A stretch of 64,000 nt of DNA from Sphaerimonospora thailandensis. GTDB lineage: Bacteria; Actinomycetota; Actinomycetes; Streptosporangiales; Streptosporangiaceae. Made by a program: the position numbers and the translations under genes. Positions 12,118 to 21,198 of this stretch are shown in pieces; positions within the stretch are counted from its first letter, which is position 1, and each line of letters opens with the position of its first letter. The notes below the pieces were generated by a model. The model was not told the origin of the DNA and searched no databases. It was given only the letters and a program-made list of their open reading frames with translations. Where the stretch lies: positions 1 to 64,000 of the forward strand of contig NZ_BOOG01000021.1 of assembly GCF_016863115.1 (NCBI RefSeq), given 5' to 3'.

Positions 12118-13581
12118 TTGGCTGCGAACAACCAGAAACCGCTGACCACCGTCGCCGGCGCACCGGTTCCCGACAACCAGAACTCCCTGACCGCCGGCCC
12201 CCGCGGCCCGATGCTCCTGCAGGACGTCTGGTTCCTGGAGAAGCTCGCCCACTTCGACCGCGAGGTCATCCCCGAGCGCCGGATGCACGCGAAGGGCTCG
12301 GGCGCGTTCGGCACCTTCACGGTGACCAACGACATCACGCAGTACACCTGCGCCAAGATCTTCTCCGAGGTCGGCAAGCAGACCGAGATGTTCGCCCGCT
12401 TCTCGACCGTCGCCGGCGAGCGGGGTGCGGCCGACGCCGAACGGGACATCCGCGGCTTCGCGGTGAAGTTCTACACCGAAGACGGCAACTGGGACATCGT
12501 CGGCAACAACACCCCGGTCTTCTTCTTCCGCGACCCGCTGAAGTTCCCGGATCTCAACCACGCCGTGAAGCGGGACCCGCGCACCAACCTGCGCAACGCC
12601 GAGAACAACTGGGACTTCTGGACCAACCTGCCCGAGGCGCTGCACCAGGTCACGATCGTGATGTCGGACCGCGGCATCCCCGCGTCGTACCGTCACATGC
12701 ACGGCTTCGGCTCGCACACCTACAGCTTCTACAACGCCGAGGGCGAGCGGTTCTGGGTGAAGTTCCATCACCGGACCCAACAGGGCATCCAGAACCTCAC
12801 CGACGCCGAGTCCGGGGCGCTGATCGGCAGGGACCGCGAGTCCCACCAGCGCGACCTCTTCGAGGCGATCGAGAGGGGCGACTTCCCGAAGTGGAAGCTC
12901 TACGTCCAGATCATGCCGGAGGCCGACGCCGAGACGTACCGGTACCACCCCTTCGACCTCACGAAGGTGTGGTCGAAGGAGGACTACCCGCTGATCGAGG
13001 TCGGCGAATGGGAGCTGAACCGCAACCCCGACAACTACTTCGCCGACGTGGAGCAGGCCGCCTTCACCCCGGCCAACGTGGTTCCGGGCATCGGCTTCTC
13101 GCCGGACAAGATGCTGCAGGGCCGGCTGTTCTCCTACGGTGACGCCCAGCGGTACCGCCTGGGTGTCAACCACCACCAGATCCCGGTCAACGCGCCGAGG
13201 TGCCCGGTCAACTCCTACCACCGCGACGGCGCGATGCGCGTCGACGGCAACCAGGGCGCGACCCCGGGCATCGAGCCGAACTCGTACGGCCGCTGGCAGG
13301 AGCAGCCCGCCTACCGGGAGCCGAGCCAGGCAGTCGGCGCGGTCGCCGACCGGTTCAACTACCGCGAGGACGACGACAACTACTACGAGCAGCCCGGGAA
13401 CCTGTTCCGGAACATGAGCCCCGAGCAGCAGCAGGCGCTCTTCGAGAACACCGCCCGGGCGATCAACGGCGCCTCGCAGGCGACCGTCGAACGGCACATC
13501 GCCAACTGCACCCAGGCCGACCCCGCCTATGGTGAGGGCGTCCGCAAGGCGATCGAGGCGCTGGCCGCCGGCCAGATCTGA
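12118..13581 (+). CDS. katA: Monofunctional heme catalase
   Basis: 487 residues from the TTG at 12118, chosen because AGGAG (12107-12111) lies 6 nt before it; an upstream in-frame TTG at 12073 lacks a ribosome site. Catalytic His57 lies in [10 protein letters not shown], and the proximal heme-Tyr motif RLFSYGDAQ is intact. Small-subunit (clade 3) catalase: dismutates hydrogen peroxide in the cytosol. The likely operon is fur-katA-ankyrin. Confidence 0.96.
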   Translation: MAANNQKPLTTVAGAPVPDNQNSLTAGPRGPMLLQDVWFLEKLAHFDREVIPERRMHAKGSGAFGTFTVTNDITQYTCAKIFSEVGKQTEMFARFSTVAGERGAADAERDIRGFAVKFYTEDGNWDIVGNNTPVFFFRDPLKFPDLNHAVKRDPRTNLRNAENNWDFWTNLPEALHQVTIVMSDRGIPASYRHMHGFGSHTYSFYNAEGERFWVKFHHRTQQGIQNLTDAESGALIGRDRESHQRDLFEAIERGDFPKWKLYVQIMPEADAETYRYHPFDLTKVWSKEDYPLIEVGEWELNRNPDNYFADVEQAAFTPANVVPGIGFSPDKMLQGRLFSYGDAQRYRLGVNHHQIPVNAPRCPVNSYHRDGAMRVDGNQGATPGIEPNSYGRWQEQPAYREPSQAVGAVADRFNYREDDDNYYEQPGNLFRNMSPEQQQALFENTARAINGASQATVERHIANCTQADPAYGEGVRKAIEALAAGQI

Positions 13582-13685
13582 GGCCCCGAGACCCGTGGGT
13601 TCCCAGGCTCCCCGGCGTGGTGCGCGGTCATCCGCACCACGCCGGGGCGCGCCGGATTTCGCAGACGTGTTCAGGAGAAGGCCTC

Positions 13686-14072
13686 ATGAGCGACGGTGGA
13701 CTGACCTCGGAGCAGATCGAGCGCGTCGTGGCGATCGCGATGGACCTGGCCCGGGAAGGCGACACCGAGCAACTGATGGAATTCGTCGATCACGGGCTGC
13801 CGGTCGACGCGGCCGATCCTGCCGCGAACACCCTGCTCATGATCGCGGCCTACCACGGGCATGCCGGGACGGTGCGCGCTCTGCTCGATCGCGGCGCCGA
13901 TCCGGACCTGCGCAACGCGCGTGATCAGTCGCCCATCGCCGGCGCCCTGTTCAAGGGCGCGGACGACGTCGTGGCCGTGCTTCGCGAGGTGGGCGCCGAC
14001 CTCGACGCGGGTACGCCGAGCGCGCGGGCCGCAGCCGCCATGTTCGGCCGGGAGCACCTGCTGGCCGTTTGA
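13686..14072 (+). CDS. Ankyrin-repeat protein downstream of catalase
   Basis: 128 residues with about three ankyrin repeats (NTLLMIAAYHGHAGTVRALLDRGADPDLRNARDQ region). The ATG at 13686 follows AGGAGAAGG. Small ankyrin proteins next to clade 3 catalases are known in other bacteria (AnkB beside KatB in Pseudomonas), where they support catalase activity. Probably co-transcribed with katA across a 104-bp gap. Confidence 0.88.
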   Translation: MSDGGLTSEQIERVVAIAMDLAREGDTEQLMEFVDHGLPVDAADPAANTLLMIAAYHGHAGTVRALLDRGADPDLRNARDQSPIAGALFKGADDVVAVLREVGADLDAGTPSARAAAAMFGREHLLAV

Positions 14073-14104
14073 ACAGCGAAGCCGTTTCCACCCCGCGTGC
14101 CAGG

Positions 14105-14305
14105 TCAGAGGTCGAATTCGCCGTCCTTGACGCCCCCGATGAACGCGTCCCATTCGGCAGGGGTGAAAACCAGCACGGGGCCGCCTCGGTCCTTGCTGTC
14201 GCGCACCCCGACATGGCCCTCAGGCAGGGTGGCGACCTCGACGCAGGCGCAGTTGTTCGCGCTCCGGCTGCTCTTACGCCAGCCGGGCAGATCAGTTGAC
14301 TTCAT
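14105..14305 (-). CDS. DUF397 domain protein
   Basis: 66 residues, essentially one DUF397 domain (WRKSSRSANNCACVEVA ... VRDSKDRGGPVLVFTPAEWDAFI). It is paired with an upstream XRE/DUF5753 regulator, the usual actinomycete arrangement (BldB/AbaA-orfA/AbaA-orfD type loci), and is probably its cognate partner. Function is regulatory by association. Confidence 0.92.
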   Translation of the reverse strand: MKSTDLPGWRKSSRSANNCACVEVATLPEGHVGVRDSKDRGGPVLVFTPAEWDAFIGGVKDGEFDL

Positions 14306-14335
14306 TTAAATATCGGTCTCCCCGCCGCGGGCTCG

Positions 14336-15190
14336 TCACCAGCGGCTGATGGTCTTCTCTATGTGTTTCCGGGAGGCTCGCACATCGAGCGCCTTCGTCT
14401 CGAGGTAGTCGAACGCGACCTCGTAACGATAGACGATCGCCTCATCCTCGATCAGACGCCCGCCCAGGAGTGCCTCCAGGTACACGACGTCGTGAAACTC
14501 CGGCAGTTTGAGGTGAGAGAACGCCCCGGTGTTAATCGGGTGCTCCGCGTCCAGCGGGAGGATCCGCAGCGCGACATGTGGGAGTTCGGAGACTTCGGCC
14601 AGACGCCGGAGCTGTTCCCGCATGACCTCGCCGCCGCCGAACGGGCGCAGCAGGACCGACTCCTCCATGACGACTGAGAGCCCGGGCGGGTTCTCCGCAT
14701 GGAGGACGGCTTCCTGCCGGGCCATCCGGACCTCGATCCGGCTCCGGAGACCACCGGGCGCCTCCAGAGTGCTCCGCTGTCCGCTCTCCATCATGGCCCG
14801 GACGTACGACTCGGTCTGGAACAGACCCGGCACGACCTGGGGTTCCCAGCTGCGTGCCATGACGGCCTCGGCCTCCAGCCCCAGGAAGGTCGTGTATTCC
14901 TTGGGCAGGGAGTCCCGATACTCCTCCCACCAGCCTTTTCGGTTGGCGTCGCGATGCAGGGTGAGCAGCTCTTGGCGCTGATCAGAATCTACCACGTAGA
15001 TCACCAGAAGCGCCTCTATGTCGCTCTCGCGTGGCGAGGTCCGGGCGGTCTCGATCCGGCTCACCTTCGCCGCCGACCAGCCCAGCCGTTCCGCGACCTG
15101 GTCCCCGGTCAGCTCGGCGCGCTCCCTCAACCGGCGGAGCTCCTGGCCGAGCCGTCGTCTGCGGACGGTGGGACTGCCACGGTCCGGCAT
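14336..15190 (-). CDS. XRE-family regulator with DUF5753 domain
   Basis: 284 residues. Helix-turn-helix at about 13-70 (LRERAELTGDQVAERLGWSAAKVSRIE) and a DUF5753 putative ligand-binding domain (about 100-275). The DUF397 gene lies 30 bp downstream in the same orientation. Such pairs in Streptomyces affect sporulation and antibiotic production and some act as promiscuous partners. Confidence 0.93.
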   Translation of the reverse strand: MPDRGSPTVRRRRLGQELRRLRERAELTGDQVAERLGWSAAKVSRIETARTSPRESDIEALLVIYVVDSDQRQELLTLHRDANRKGWWEEYRDSLPKEYTTFLGLEAEAVMARSWEPQVVPGLFQTESYVRAMMESGQRSTLEAPGGLRSRIEVRMARQEAVLHAENPPGLSVVMEESVLLRPFGGGEVMREQLRRLAEVSELPHVALRILPLDAEHPINTGAFSHLKLPEFHDVVYLEALLGGRLIEDEAIVYRYEVAFDYLETKALDVRASRKHIEKTISRW

Positions 15191-15253
15191 CCCGACCGAC
15201 CTCCTTCGCCGCGCCGCGCCTACCCCCGAAAGGCTACCCGTTCACTCTGATGC

Positions 15254-15301
15254 AACTTGCACCGCAATCAGCAGTGCATGCCGAGAAGATCCTTGCAAGT
15301 T
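15254..15301. promoter_or_regulatory. Widely spaced inverted repeat upstream of the XRE gene
   Basis: AACTTGCA (15254-15261) and TGCAAGTT (15294-15301) are exact inverted repeats 32 bp apart, 64-111 bp upstream of the XRE start. Possible operator or DNA-looping sites for the XRE/DUF397 pair; not tested. Confidence 0.4.
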
Positions 15302-15372
15302 TCCTTTCGTCAAGTATTGCAGCGATATCCGTCCTGAGTCACGATCGGTACAGGGACGGTGTCTTCCAACCT

Positions 15373-15440
15373 CGAGTCCGCTCAACCGCCGAGTCCGCTC
15401 AACCGCTGAGTCCGCTCAACCGTCAAGTCCGCTCACCCCT
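15373..15440 (+). repeat. 17-bp tandem repeat, four copies
   Basis: CGAGTCCGCTCAACCGC at 15373-15389 is repeated exactly at 15390-15406, with variants at 15407-15423 and 15424-15440 and a trailing partial copy. All copies keep AGTCCGCTCA. The 17-bp period differs from codon multiples, so it is not an amplified coding repeat. Confidence 0.9.
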
Positions 15441-15610
15441 CGGGTCCAGCGGTCTCAACGGGGACACCGCCTCACGGGAATCGACGCGATCCCAGGGGGA
15501 ATCGGCACTTCCCAACGGGGATCGACACGGCCGGGCCGAAGGCTGCCGACCCTCGACCCGGCGAAAGCACATGAGAACTCCACCGCGAAGCCATCCGAAA
15601 GGAGTCTCCT

Positions 15611-15817
15611 ATGCCTCCCAACGGTAGCAACTGGCTGTTACTAATCAAGACCCACGTAAATCTGGCAGATCGGGCATTATGCGCGGATCAGGATAGATGG
15701 GCGCAGGAGCTGCGATGGACCGTCAACCGCACCGGCTTCGGCGCGCGCCTCTACCGCGACCCGCGCTTTGACCTGGTCCGAGAGGTCGAGGAGGTCGGCC
15801 GCCGCTTCTCGGCGTGA
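15611..15817 (+). CDS. Small hypothetical protein
   Basis: 68 residues. A strong AAAGGAG Shine-Dalgarno (15598-15604) lies 6 nt before the ATG, which supports it as a real gene. The body is Arg/Leu-rich (WAQELRWTVNRTGFGARLYRDPRFDLVREVEEVGRRFSA) with no membrane segment or recognised domain. Not assigned a function. Confidence 0.55.
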   Translation: MPPNGSNWLLLIKTHVNLADRALCADQDRWAQELRWTVNRTGFGARLYRDPRFDLVREVEEVGRRFSA

Positions 15818-15875
15818 CCCACCCGTGAAGGCTCCCCGATCGGGGGTACGGGACCGGTGTTAGGGGGGCCGAAAG

Positions 15876-16784
15876 ATGGAAGAGACGACCAGGTCGCGGC
15901 GCGCGGGCCGACCCCGGCTGATCCGGTCCGCCGATCTCCTCGACGGGCTCGAACGAACCACCACCCTCGACCGGCCGATCTACAAGATCTCCAAGGCCAT
16001 ATGTCGCAGGCTGGGCACGGGCAGGTTACGCGACACCCTGCACGGAGTCCCCATCGGACACCCACTGCACCCGGCGGGGGCCATGACGACCTTCGGCTGC
16101 TGGATGGCCGCCGCCCTGCTGGACTTCTCCAGGGCCGACCCACGGGCATCGCGCATGCTGATCGCCACCGGGCTCGGTACGGCGCTGCCCACCGCCGCGG
16201 CCGGGCTCACGGACTGGTCGGCCCTCCACCGGGAGCAGCAGCGCGTCGGCCTGGTACACGCGCTGACCAACATCACGGCGGCCGCGTTGTACACGGGCTC
16301 GCTGCTCCTGAGAACGGCCGGGCGGGAGCGGGCCGGACGGGTCCTGGGGTACGCCGGGCTCGGCGCGGCGAGCGCGGGCGGCTACCTCGGCGGCCATCTC
16401 TCCTACCGGCAGGGGGCGGGCTCCAACCACGCCCAGCCGGTCAGTCACCTCATGCCGCTCGGCTGGCACGACCTGTGCACGCTCAAGGACCTGCCGAACG
16501 GACGGCCGGTCCGGCGACGGCTGGGCTACATCGACCTGTTCGTGCTGCGTCTGGGCGACGGGGTGAGCGTGCTGGCGGACGACTGCTCCCATCTCGCCGG
16601 CCCCCTGCACCAGGGCCATGTGACGCCCGACGGAGGCGAACCGTGCGTGGTGTGCCCGTGGCACGGCAGCGTCTTCCGCATCTCGGATGGCTCGGTGGTG
16701 CACGGCCCGGCCACCGCACGGCAACCGGCCTTCAAGACCCGCCTGCGTCAGGGTGGCATCGTCCAGATCCGTCCCGCCGAATGA
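15876..16784 (+). CDS. Membrane protein with DUF2231 and C-terminal Rieske domain
   Basis: 302 residues. The N-terminal half is a DUF2231-type four-helix membrane domain (GVPIGHPLHPAGAM, then hydrophobic segments to about 180). The C-terminal part is a Rieske ferredoxin fold with CSHLAGPLH and CPWHG, giving the C-x-H and C-x2-H cluster ligands. It is likely a membrane-tethered [2Fe-2S] electron carrier; the redox partner is not encoded nearby. Confidence 0.88.
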   Translation: MEETTRSRRAGRPRLIRSADLLDGLERTTTLDRPIYKISKAICRRLGTGRLRDTLHGVPIGHPLHPAGAMTTFGCWMAAALLDFSRADPRASRMLIATGLGTALPTAAAGLTDWSALHREQQRVGLVHALTNITAAALYTGSLLLRTAGRERAGRVLGYAGLGAASAGGYLGGHLSYRQGAGSNHAQPVSHLMPLGWHDLCTLKDLPNGRPVRRRLGYIDLFVLRLGDGVSVLADDCSHLAGPLHQGHVTPDGGEPCVVCPWHGSVFRISDGSVVHGPATARQPAFKTRLRQGGIVQIRPAE

Positions 16785-16893
16785 CCGGCTTCGCGGCCCG
16801 CCCACGACATCGCGACGCAGTCGAACTCTCCGTCCCTGACGCCGGCGGCTCCCTCGCGGGCGGATGTCGGCAGGCTGTCCTAATCTGTGGGGC

Positions 16894-18045
16894 GTGTCCG
16901 AGCGAACCACCTCCGCCGAGTGCGACGCGGTGCTGCACGCGGTCAGTTCGGCCGTGCTGGCGGTGACCCGCCACCTGTCGGTGCGCGAGGTGCTCCAGGT
17001 GATCGTTTCTTCGGCGCGGCGGCTCCTCGACGCCTGCTACGCGGCGCTCGGCGTGCCCGACGACGACGGAGCGTTCGGCGAGTTCGTCGCCGACGGGATC
17101 TCCGACGCACAGTGGAAGATGATCGGCCCCACTCCCAGGCAGCACGGCATGCTGGGCGCGCTGCTGCGCGAGGGCAGGCCGGTCCGGCTGACGGACATCC
17201 GCACGGATTCCAGGTTCGAAGGATGGCCGAAGGCGCATCCCGTCCTCAAGGACTTCCTGGGCGTGCCCATCAAGGACGGCGACCAGGTGCTCGGCATCAT
17301 CTTCTTGTCCAACAAGAGGACGCCCGGCGGATTCACCTGCGACGACGAGGAACTCCTCGCCATGTTCGCCGCGCACGCCGCCATCGCCATCACCAACGCC
17401 CGGCTGTACGAGCGCAGTCGCGAGCTGAGCGTGGTCGAGGAGCGCACCCGGATGGCCCGCGAACTGCACGACGCGGTGAGCCAGAAGCTGTTCTCCCTGC
17501 GCCTGACCGCGCGGGCCGCGGCGGCGCTGGCCCGTTCGGACCCCGATCGTGCGGCCAGAGAGATCGACCGGGTGGAGCGGATGGCCGGTGAGGCGCTCGC
17601 CGAGCTGCGTGCGGTGATCGTGGAGCTGCGCCCGGCCGAGCTCGACCGTCAGGGCCTCGTCGAGACCCTGCGCGATCAGGTCCGACTGCTCGACCGTCTG
17701 CATCCCCCGTCAATCACGTTCACCTTCGAGGGCGAGTCGCCGACCGGCTGCCTGACACCCGAGGTCGATGTCGTCGTGCTGCGGATCGCCCAGGAGGCAC
17801 TGCACAACGCGGTCCGCCACGCCTACGCGACGTCCATTGCCGTACGGCTCTCGCGCACCGAGGCCGGGCTCGTCCTCGAGGTGCACGACGACGGGCGGGG
17901 CTTCGACGAGGAGACCGGGGCCGACGGGGTACGCGGACTCGGGCTGTCGTCCATGCGCGACCGGGCCGAGGCGGTCGGCGGGTCGTTCACGGTGGACTCC
18001 GCCATCGGGCGCGGCACCGCCGTACGGCTGGAGGTGTCCGCGTGA
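16894..18045 (+). CDS. NarL-type sensor histidine kinase with GAF domain
   Basis: 383 residues from the GTG at 16894, which sits 7 nt after a -10-like TAATCT (16881-16886) and may be leaderless; an ATG at 16864 is the alternative. GAF domain (about 15-160), HisKA_3 with phospho-His in ARELHDAVSQKLF, and an HATPase with N-box ALHNAVRHA and GLGLSSMRDRA. No membrane segment, so it senses a cytosolic ligand or redox state. It overlaps the response regulator gene by 4 bp. Confidence 0.93.
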   Translation: MSERTTSAECDAVLHAVSSAVLAVTRHLSVREVLQVIVSSARRLLDACYAALGVPDDDGAFGEFVADGISDAQWKMIGPTPRQHGMLGALLREGRPVRLTDIRTDSRFEGWPKAHPVLKDFLGVPIKDGDQVLGIIFLSNKRTPGGFTCDDEELLAMFAAHAAIAITNARLYERSRELSVVEERTRMARELHDAVSQKLFSLRLTARAAAALARSDPDRAAREIDRVERMAGEALAELRAVIVELRPAELDRQGLVETLRDQVRLLDRLHPPSITFTFEGESPTGCLTPEVDVVVLRIAQEALHNAVRHAYATSIAVRLSRTEAGLVLEVHDDGRGFDEETGADGVRGLGLSSMRDRAEAVGGSFTVDSAIGRGTAVRLEVSA

Positions 18046-18701
18046 TCCGCGTGCTGATCGCCGACGATCACCCGATCGTCCGGCAGGGGCTGCGCACCTT
18101 CCTGGAGGTTCAGGGGGACCTCACCGTGGTCGGGGAGGCGGCCGACGGCGCGGAGGCCGTCGCGCTGGTGGAGTCGCTCGCGCCCGACGTGCTGCTGCTC
18201 GACCTGAAGATGCCGGTGCTCGACGGCCTCGACACGCTCACCCGCCTGGACACGCGGGAGCTGCGAGTGATCGTCCTGACCTCGGCCGACGACCGCGGCG
18301 ACGTTGCCCTGGCCATGCGCGCGGGCGCCGCCGGCTTCCTCTACAAGGACGTCGACCCCGCCGCCCTCGTGCAGGCGATCCGCGCCGTGCACGGCGGCCA
18401 GGTGCTGCTCGCCCCGGAGGCGGCGGCGGCCGTGCTCACCCCGCCCGGAACGACAGGCGTGGCACGGCACGGCCCGGTGCCCGATGGGTCCGCTTCCGAT
18501 GATCGGGGAGCCGCGCTCACCGAGCGGGAGCGGGAGGTGCTCAAACTGATCGCCGGGGGCCACTCGAACCGGGAGATCGCCCGCGAGCTCGTCGTGGCGG
18601 AGAAGACCGTGAAGACCCACGTCTCCAACGTGCTCATGAAACTCGGCGTGCAGGACCGGACCCAGGCCGCCCTCTACGCCGTCCGGCACGGCCTGGGTTA
18701 G
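18042..18701 (+). CDS. NarL/FixJ-family response regulator
   Basis: 219 residues. Receiver domain with acidic pocket and phospho-Asp in LLLDLKMP (about 54), and a C-terminal LuxR helix-turn-helix (LTEREREVLKLIAGGHSNREIA). Start codon overlaps the kinase stop (GTGA), so they form a coupled two-component pair. Regulon unknown. Convergent with the next gene, the stops overlapping. Confidence 0.95.
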   Translation: MIRVLIADDHPIVRQGLRTFLEVQGDLTVVGEAADGAEAVALVESLAPDVLLLDLKMPVLDGLDTLTRLDTRELRVIVLTSADDRGDVALAMRAGAAGFLYKDVDPAALVQAIRAVHGGQVLLAPEAAAAVLTPPGTTGVARHGPVPDGSASDDRGAALTEREREVLKLIAGGHSNREIARELVVAEKTVKTHVSNVLMKLGVQDRTQAALYAVRHGLG

Positions 18702-19462
18702 ACCAGCGCATGATGGGCGGCGACGCGGGCGCGCCGTACGACCCGGTCGAGATCGCGCAGGGCCTCGCCGCGGGCGGAGATCTGCCCGGCGGTCAACCCG
18801 CGTTCGTCGGCGAGGCGCAGCGCGAGGGCGAGCCGCGCGGCGAGGGCGCCGACGCGGTGGGCCTGCCCGGGATAGCCGGGCGCGAGCGTGCCTTCGGCGT
18901 CGTCCCCGCCGTGGAAGGCCGTCGGGAAACCCTGGGCCGGGCCGGTGACGGCGAGCAGCGCTTCGGTGGCCGACCGCATGGCGGCCGTGAGGGCCCGCTC
19001 CGCCTCGGCGAGCGACGGCAGGTCGGGGGGTGTGGTGGACGCCTCGTGGACGGTCCAGCGGATCCCGGAGTATGACGAACCGCGCCGGTCCTCGCCCGGC
19101 ACGAGGCCGAAGCACCGGCCGGGCAGCACGGCGATCGCGGCCTGGCCGGCGTCGATGGCGACGCCGTTGAACGCGGGCGGACCGGTGAGCCCCAGCGGGT
19201 CGCCGGGCGCCGGCAGGGCCAGCCGTAACGAGCTCAGCCCTTCGATCCGCCGGTCCATCAGGAACGCGCGGAGCGTGCCCTCGTCCACGCCGCCCGCCGT
19301 GTGGGCCGCCACCACTTGGGGCCCGGCGGCGCCTTCCAGCCGGTCCACCACGACGTCCAGTCCGGTATGCCCGGCCAGCCAGGCGTTGCCCCAGGAGACG
19401 AGCGTGGCCGAGACCGATGAATCGATGCGCACCCGATCCACGATATGCGCTTCACCTGCCAT
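18698..19462 (-). CDS. Conserved hypothetical protein
   Basis: 254 residues from the ATG at 19462. Begins MAGEAHIVDRVRIDSSVSATLVSWGNAWL. Central part is Ala/Leu-rich without a membrane segment; the C-terminal third is helical. I do not recognise the family with confidence. The reading frame stays open for another 233 codons across the divergent ABC gene, which is rejected. The start lies 36 bp from the ABC gene start, so the two share a promoter region. Confidence 0.7.
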   Translation of the reverse strand: MAGEAHIVDRVRIDSSVSATLVSWGNAWLAGHTGLDVVVDRLEGAAGPQVVAAHTAGGVDEGTLRAFLMDRRIEGLSSLRLALPAPGDPLGLTGPPAFNGVAIDAGQAAIAVLPGRCFGLVPGEDRRGSSYSGIRWTVHEASTTPPDLPSLAEAERALTAAMRSATEALLAVTGPAQGFPTAFHGGDDAEGTLAPGYPGQAHRVGALAARLALALRLADERGLTAGQISARGEALRDLDRVVRRARVAAHHALV

Positions 19463-19498
19463 AGTTTTAGGGCAACGAACCTTGGGAGGGGGGCCACG

Positions 19499-20287
19499 AT
19501 GGGCGGTCAGGTGCTTCGGTTTCAGGACGTGGCCGTCCGCAGGGACGGAGCCGTCCTGCTGCGGGGCATCGACTGGAGCGTCCGGGAGGATGAGCGCTGG
19601 GTCGTCATCGGCGCCAACGGGGCGGGGAAGACGACCCTGCTGCAGGTGGCCGGGGCGCTGCTCTACCCGTCGGAGGGCTCGGTAGAGGTCCTCGGGGAGC
19701 GGCTGGGCCAGACCGACGTGTTCGAGCTGCGGCCCAGGATCGGCCTGGCCAGCGCCGCGCTCGCCGAGCGGATCCCGCCGGATGAGAAGGTCATCGATCT
19801 CGTGCTGACCGCGTCGTACGCGATCCTCGGCCGGTGGACCGAGGAGTACGACTCGCACGACGTGACCCGGGCCGTGGAGCTCATCGACCAGTTCGGCTGC
19901 GCCCATCTGATCCGCCGCAGGTTCGCCACCCTGTCGGAGGGCGAGCGCAAGCGCGTGCAGATCGCCCGGGCCATGATGCCGGATCCGGAGCTGATGCTGC
20001 TCGACGAGCCGGCCGCCGGGCTCGACGTGGGCGGCCGGGAGGATCTGGTGCGTCGCCTGGGCGCGCTGGCCAAGGATCCCAAGTCCCCGACGATGGTGCT
20101 GGTCACCCACCACGTCGAGGAGATCCCGGCCGGGTTCACCCATGCGCTGCTGCTCCGGCACGGCTCGGTGGTCGACCAGGGCCCGCTCGAGTCGGTCATG
20201 ACCGTGGACAACCTGTCCAGGACCTTCGGCGTGCCCCTCTTCCTCGACCGCGGCCGGGAAGGCCGCTGGTACGCCCGCCCCCAGTGA
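19499..20287 (+). CDS. ABC transporter ATP-binding protein (stand-alone)
   Basis: 262 residues from the ATG at 19499. Walker A GANGAGKTT, signature LSEGERKRVQIARAM, Walker B LMLLDEPAAGLD and H-loop VTHHVEE are intact. No permease or binding-protein gene is adjacent, as for the YlmA-like group of orphan ATPases. Substrate cannot be inferred. Confidence 0.92.
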   Translation: MGGQVLRFQDVAVRRDGAVLLRGIDWSVREDERWVVIGANGAGKTTLLQVAGALLYPSEGSVEVLGERLGQTDVFELRPRIGLASAALAERIPPDEKVIDLVLTASYAILGRWTEEYDSHDVTRAVELIDQFGCAHLIRRRFATLSEGERKRVQIARAMMPDPELMLLDEPAAGLDVGGREDLVRRLGALAKDPKSPTMVLVTHHVEEIPAGFTHALLLRHGSVVDQGPLESVMTVDNLSRTFGVPLFLDRGREGRWYARPQ

Positions 20288-20343
20288 TTTCTCGTACGGA
20301 CGTTTCCCTAGAGTCGGGGGACACCGTATGAGGGAGTAAGCGA

Positions 20344-21090
20344 GTGACGCCGTTGGAGGCGGTCGCGGTGTTCGCGGCCGGGGTAGGGGCCGGGGGCATC
20401 AACGCCGTGGTGGGATCGGGGTCGCTGATCACGTTTCCGACGCTGCTGGCCCTGGGTTACCCGCCGATCGTGGCCAACGTCTCGAACAACATAGGGATGG
20501 TGCCGGGCGGCATCACCGGGGTGATGGGCTACCGTCCCGAGCTCAGGGGCCAGCGCGACCGGCTCATCCGGCTGGGGACGGCCTCGGTGCTCGGCTCGCT
20601 GATCGGTGGTGTGCTGCTGCTGTGTCTTCCGGAGAAGGCGTTCCAGGTCATCGTGCCGGTGCTCATCGGATTCGCCTGCGTCCTGGTCGTGGCGCAGCCG
20701 AGGCTCAGCCGGTGGCTCGTCAAACTCCGCGTGCATCCCCACGGCGGCCCCTGGCTGTGGCTGGGCGTGCTCGGGGCGGGGGCCTACGGCGGCTATTTCG
20801 GCGCAGCGCAGGGAGTCGTCCTCATCGGGCTGCTCGGTCTCTTCCTCGACGAGGATCTCCAGCGGATCAACGCGGCGAAGAACCTGCTCTCGCTGCTGGT
20901 CAACGCGACCGCCGCGGTCCTGTTCACGCTGATCGCACAGGTGGACTGGTCGGCCGTGCTGATGGTGGCGCTCGGTACGGCCGTGGGCGGGTTCCTCGGC
21001 GCGCGGCTGGGCCGCCGGCTTCCCCCGGTGGTCCTGCGCGGCTTCATCGTCGCCGTCGGAGTCGCCGCGATCGTGAAGCTCGTCTCCTGA
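20344..21090 (+). CDS. TauE/SafE-family membrane transporter
   Basis: 248 residues with about seven to eight hydrophobic helices and the family's N-terminal Gly-rich signature (GAGGINAVVGSGSLITFPTLLALG), repeated in weaker form in the second half (GAYGGYFGAAQGVVLI). Members export sulfite, sulfonates or organosulfur anions; direction and substrate here are unknown. Confidence 0.92.
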   Translation: MTPLEAVAVFAAGVGAGGINAVVGSGSLITFPTLLALGYPPIVANVSNNIGMVPGGITGVMGYRPELRGQRDRLIRLGTASVLGSLIGGVLLLCLPEKAFQVIVPVLIGFACVLVVAQPRLSRWLVKLRVHPHGGPWLWLGVLGAGAYGGYFGAAQGVVLIGLLGLFLDEDLQRINAAKNLLSLLVNATAAVLFTLIAQVDWSAVLMVALGTAVGGFLGARLGRRLPPVVLRGFIVAVGVAAIVKLVS

Positions 21091-21198
21091 AGCGGAAATC
21101 GCGCGGGCTTCGGACCATCGGCTTAGGGCGATGGACCGAGGGTTGATCAGGTCCACGGGCCGATGCCCGGCGGGCGACCGGTTTCTAGCGTGAGAGCC

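Larger units (their letters stand above)
15191..15610. other. Non-coding region between the XRE gene and a small ORF
   Basis: 420 bp without a convincing gene. It holds the AACTTGCA inverted repeat (15254-15301) and a 17-bp tandem array (15373-15440). ORFs through it read the tandem repeat in several frames and have no ribosome site. Confidence 0.6.

Noticed and set aside
19463-20161. Upstream extension of the hypothetical gene at 18698
   Set aside because: It would run antisense through the whole ABC ATPase gene; an internal ATG at 19462 gives a compact protein and a shared promoter region.
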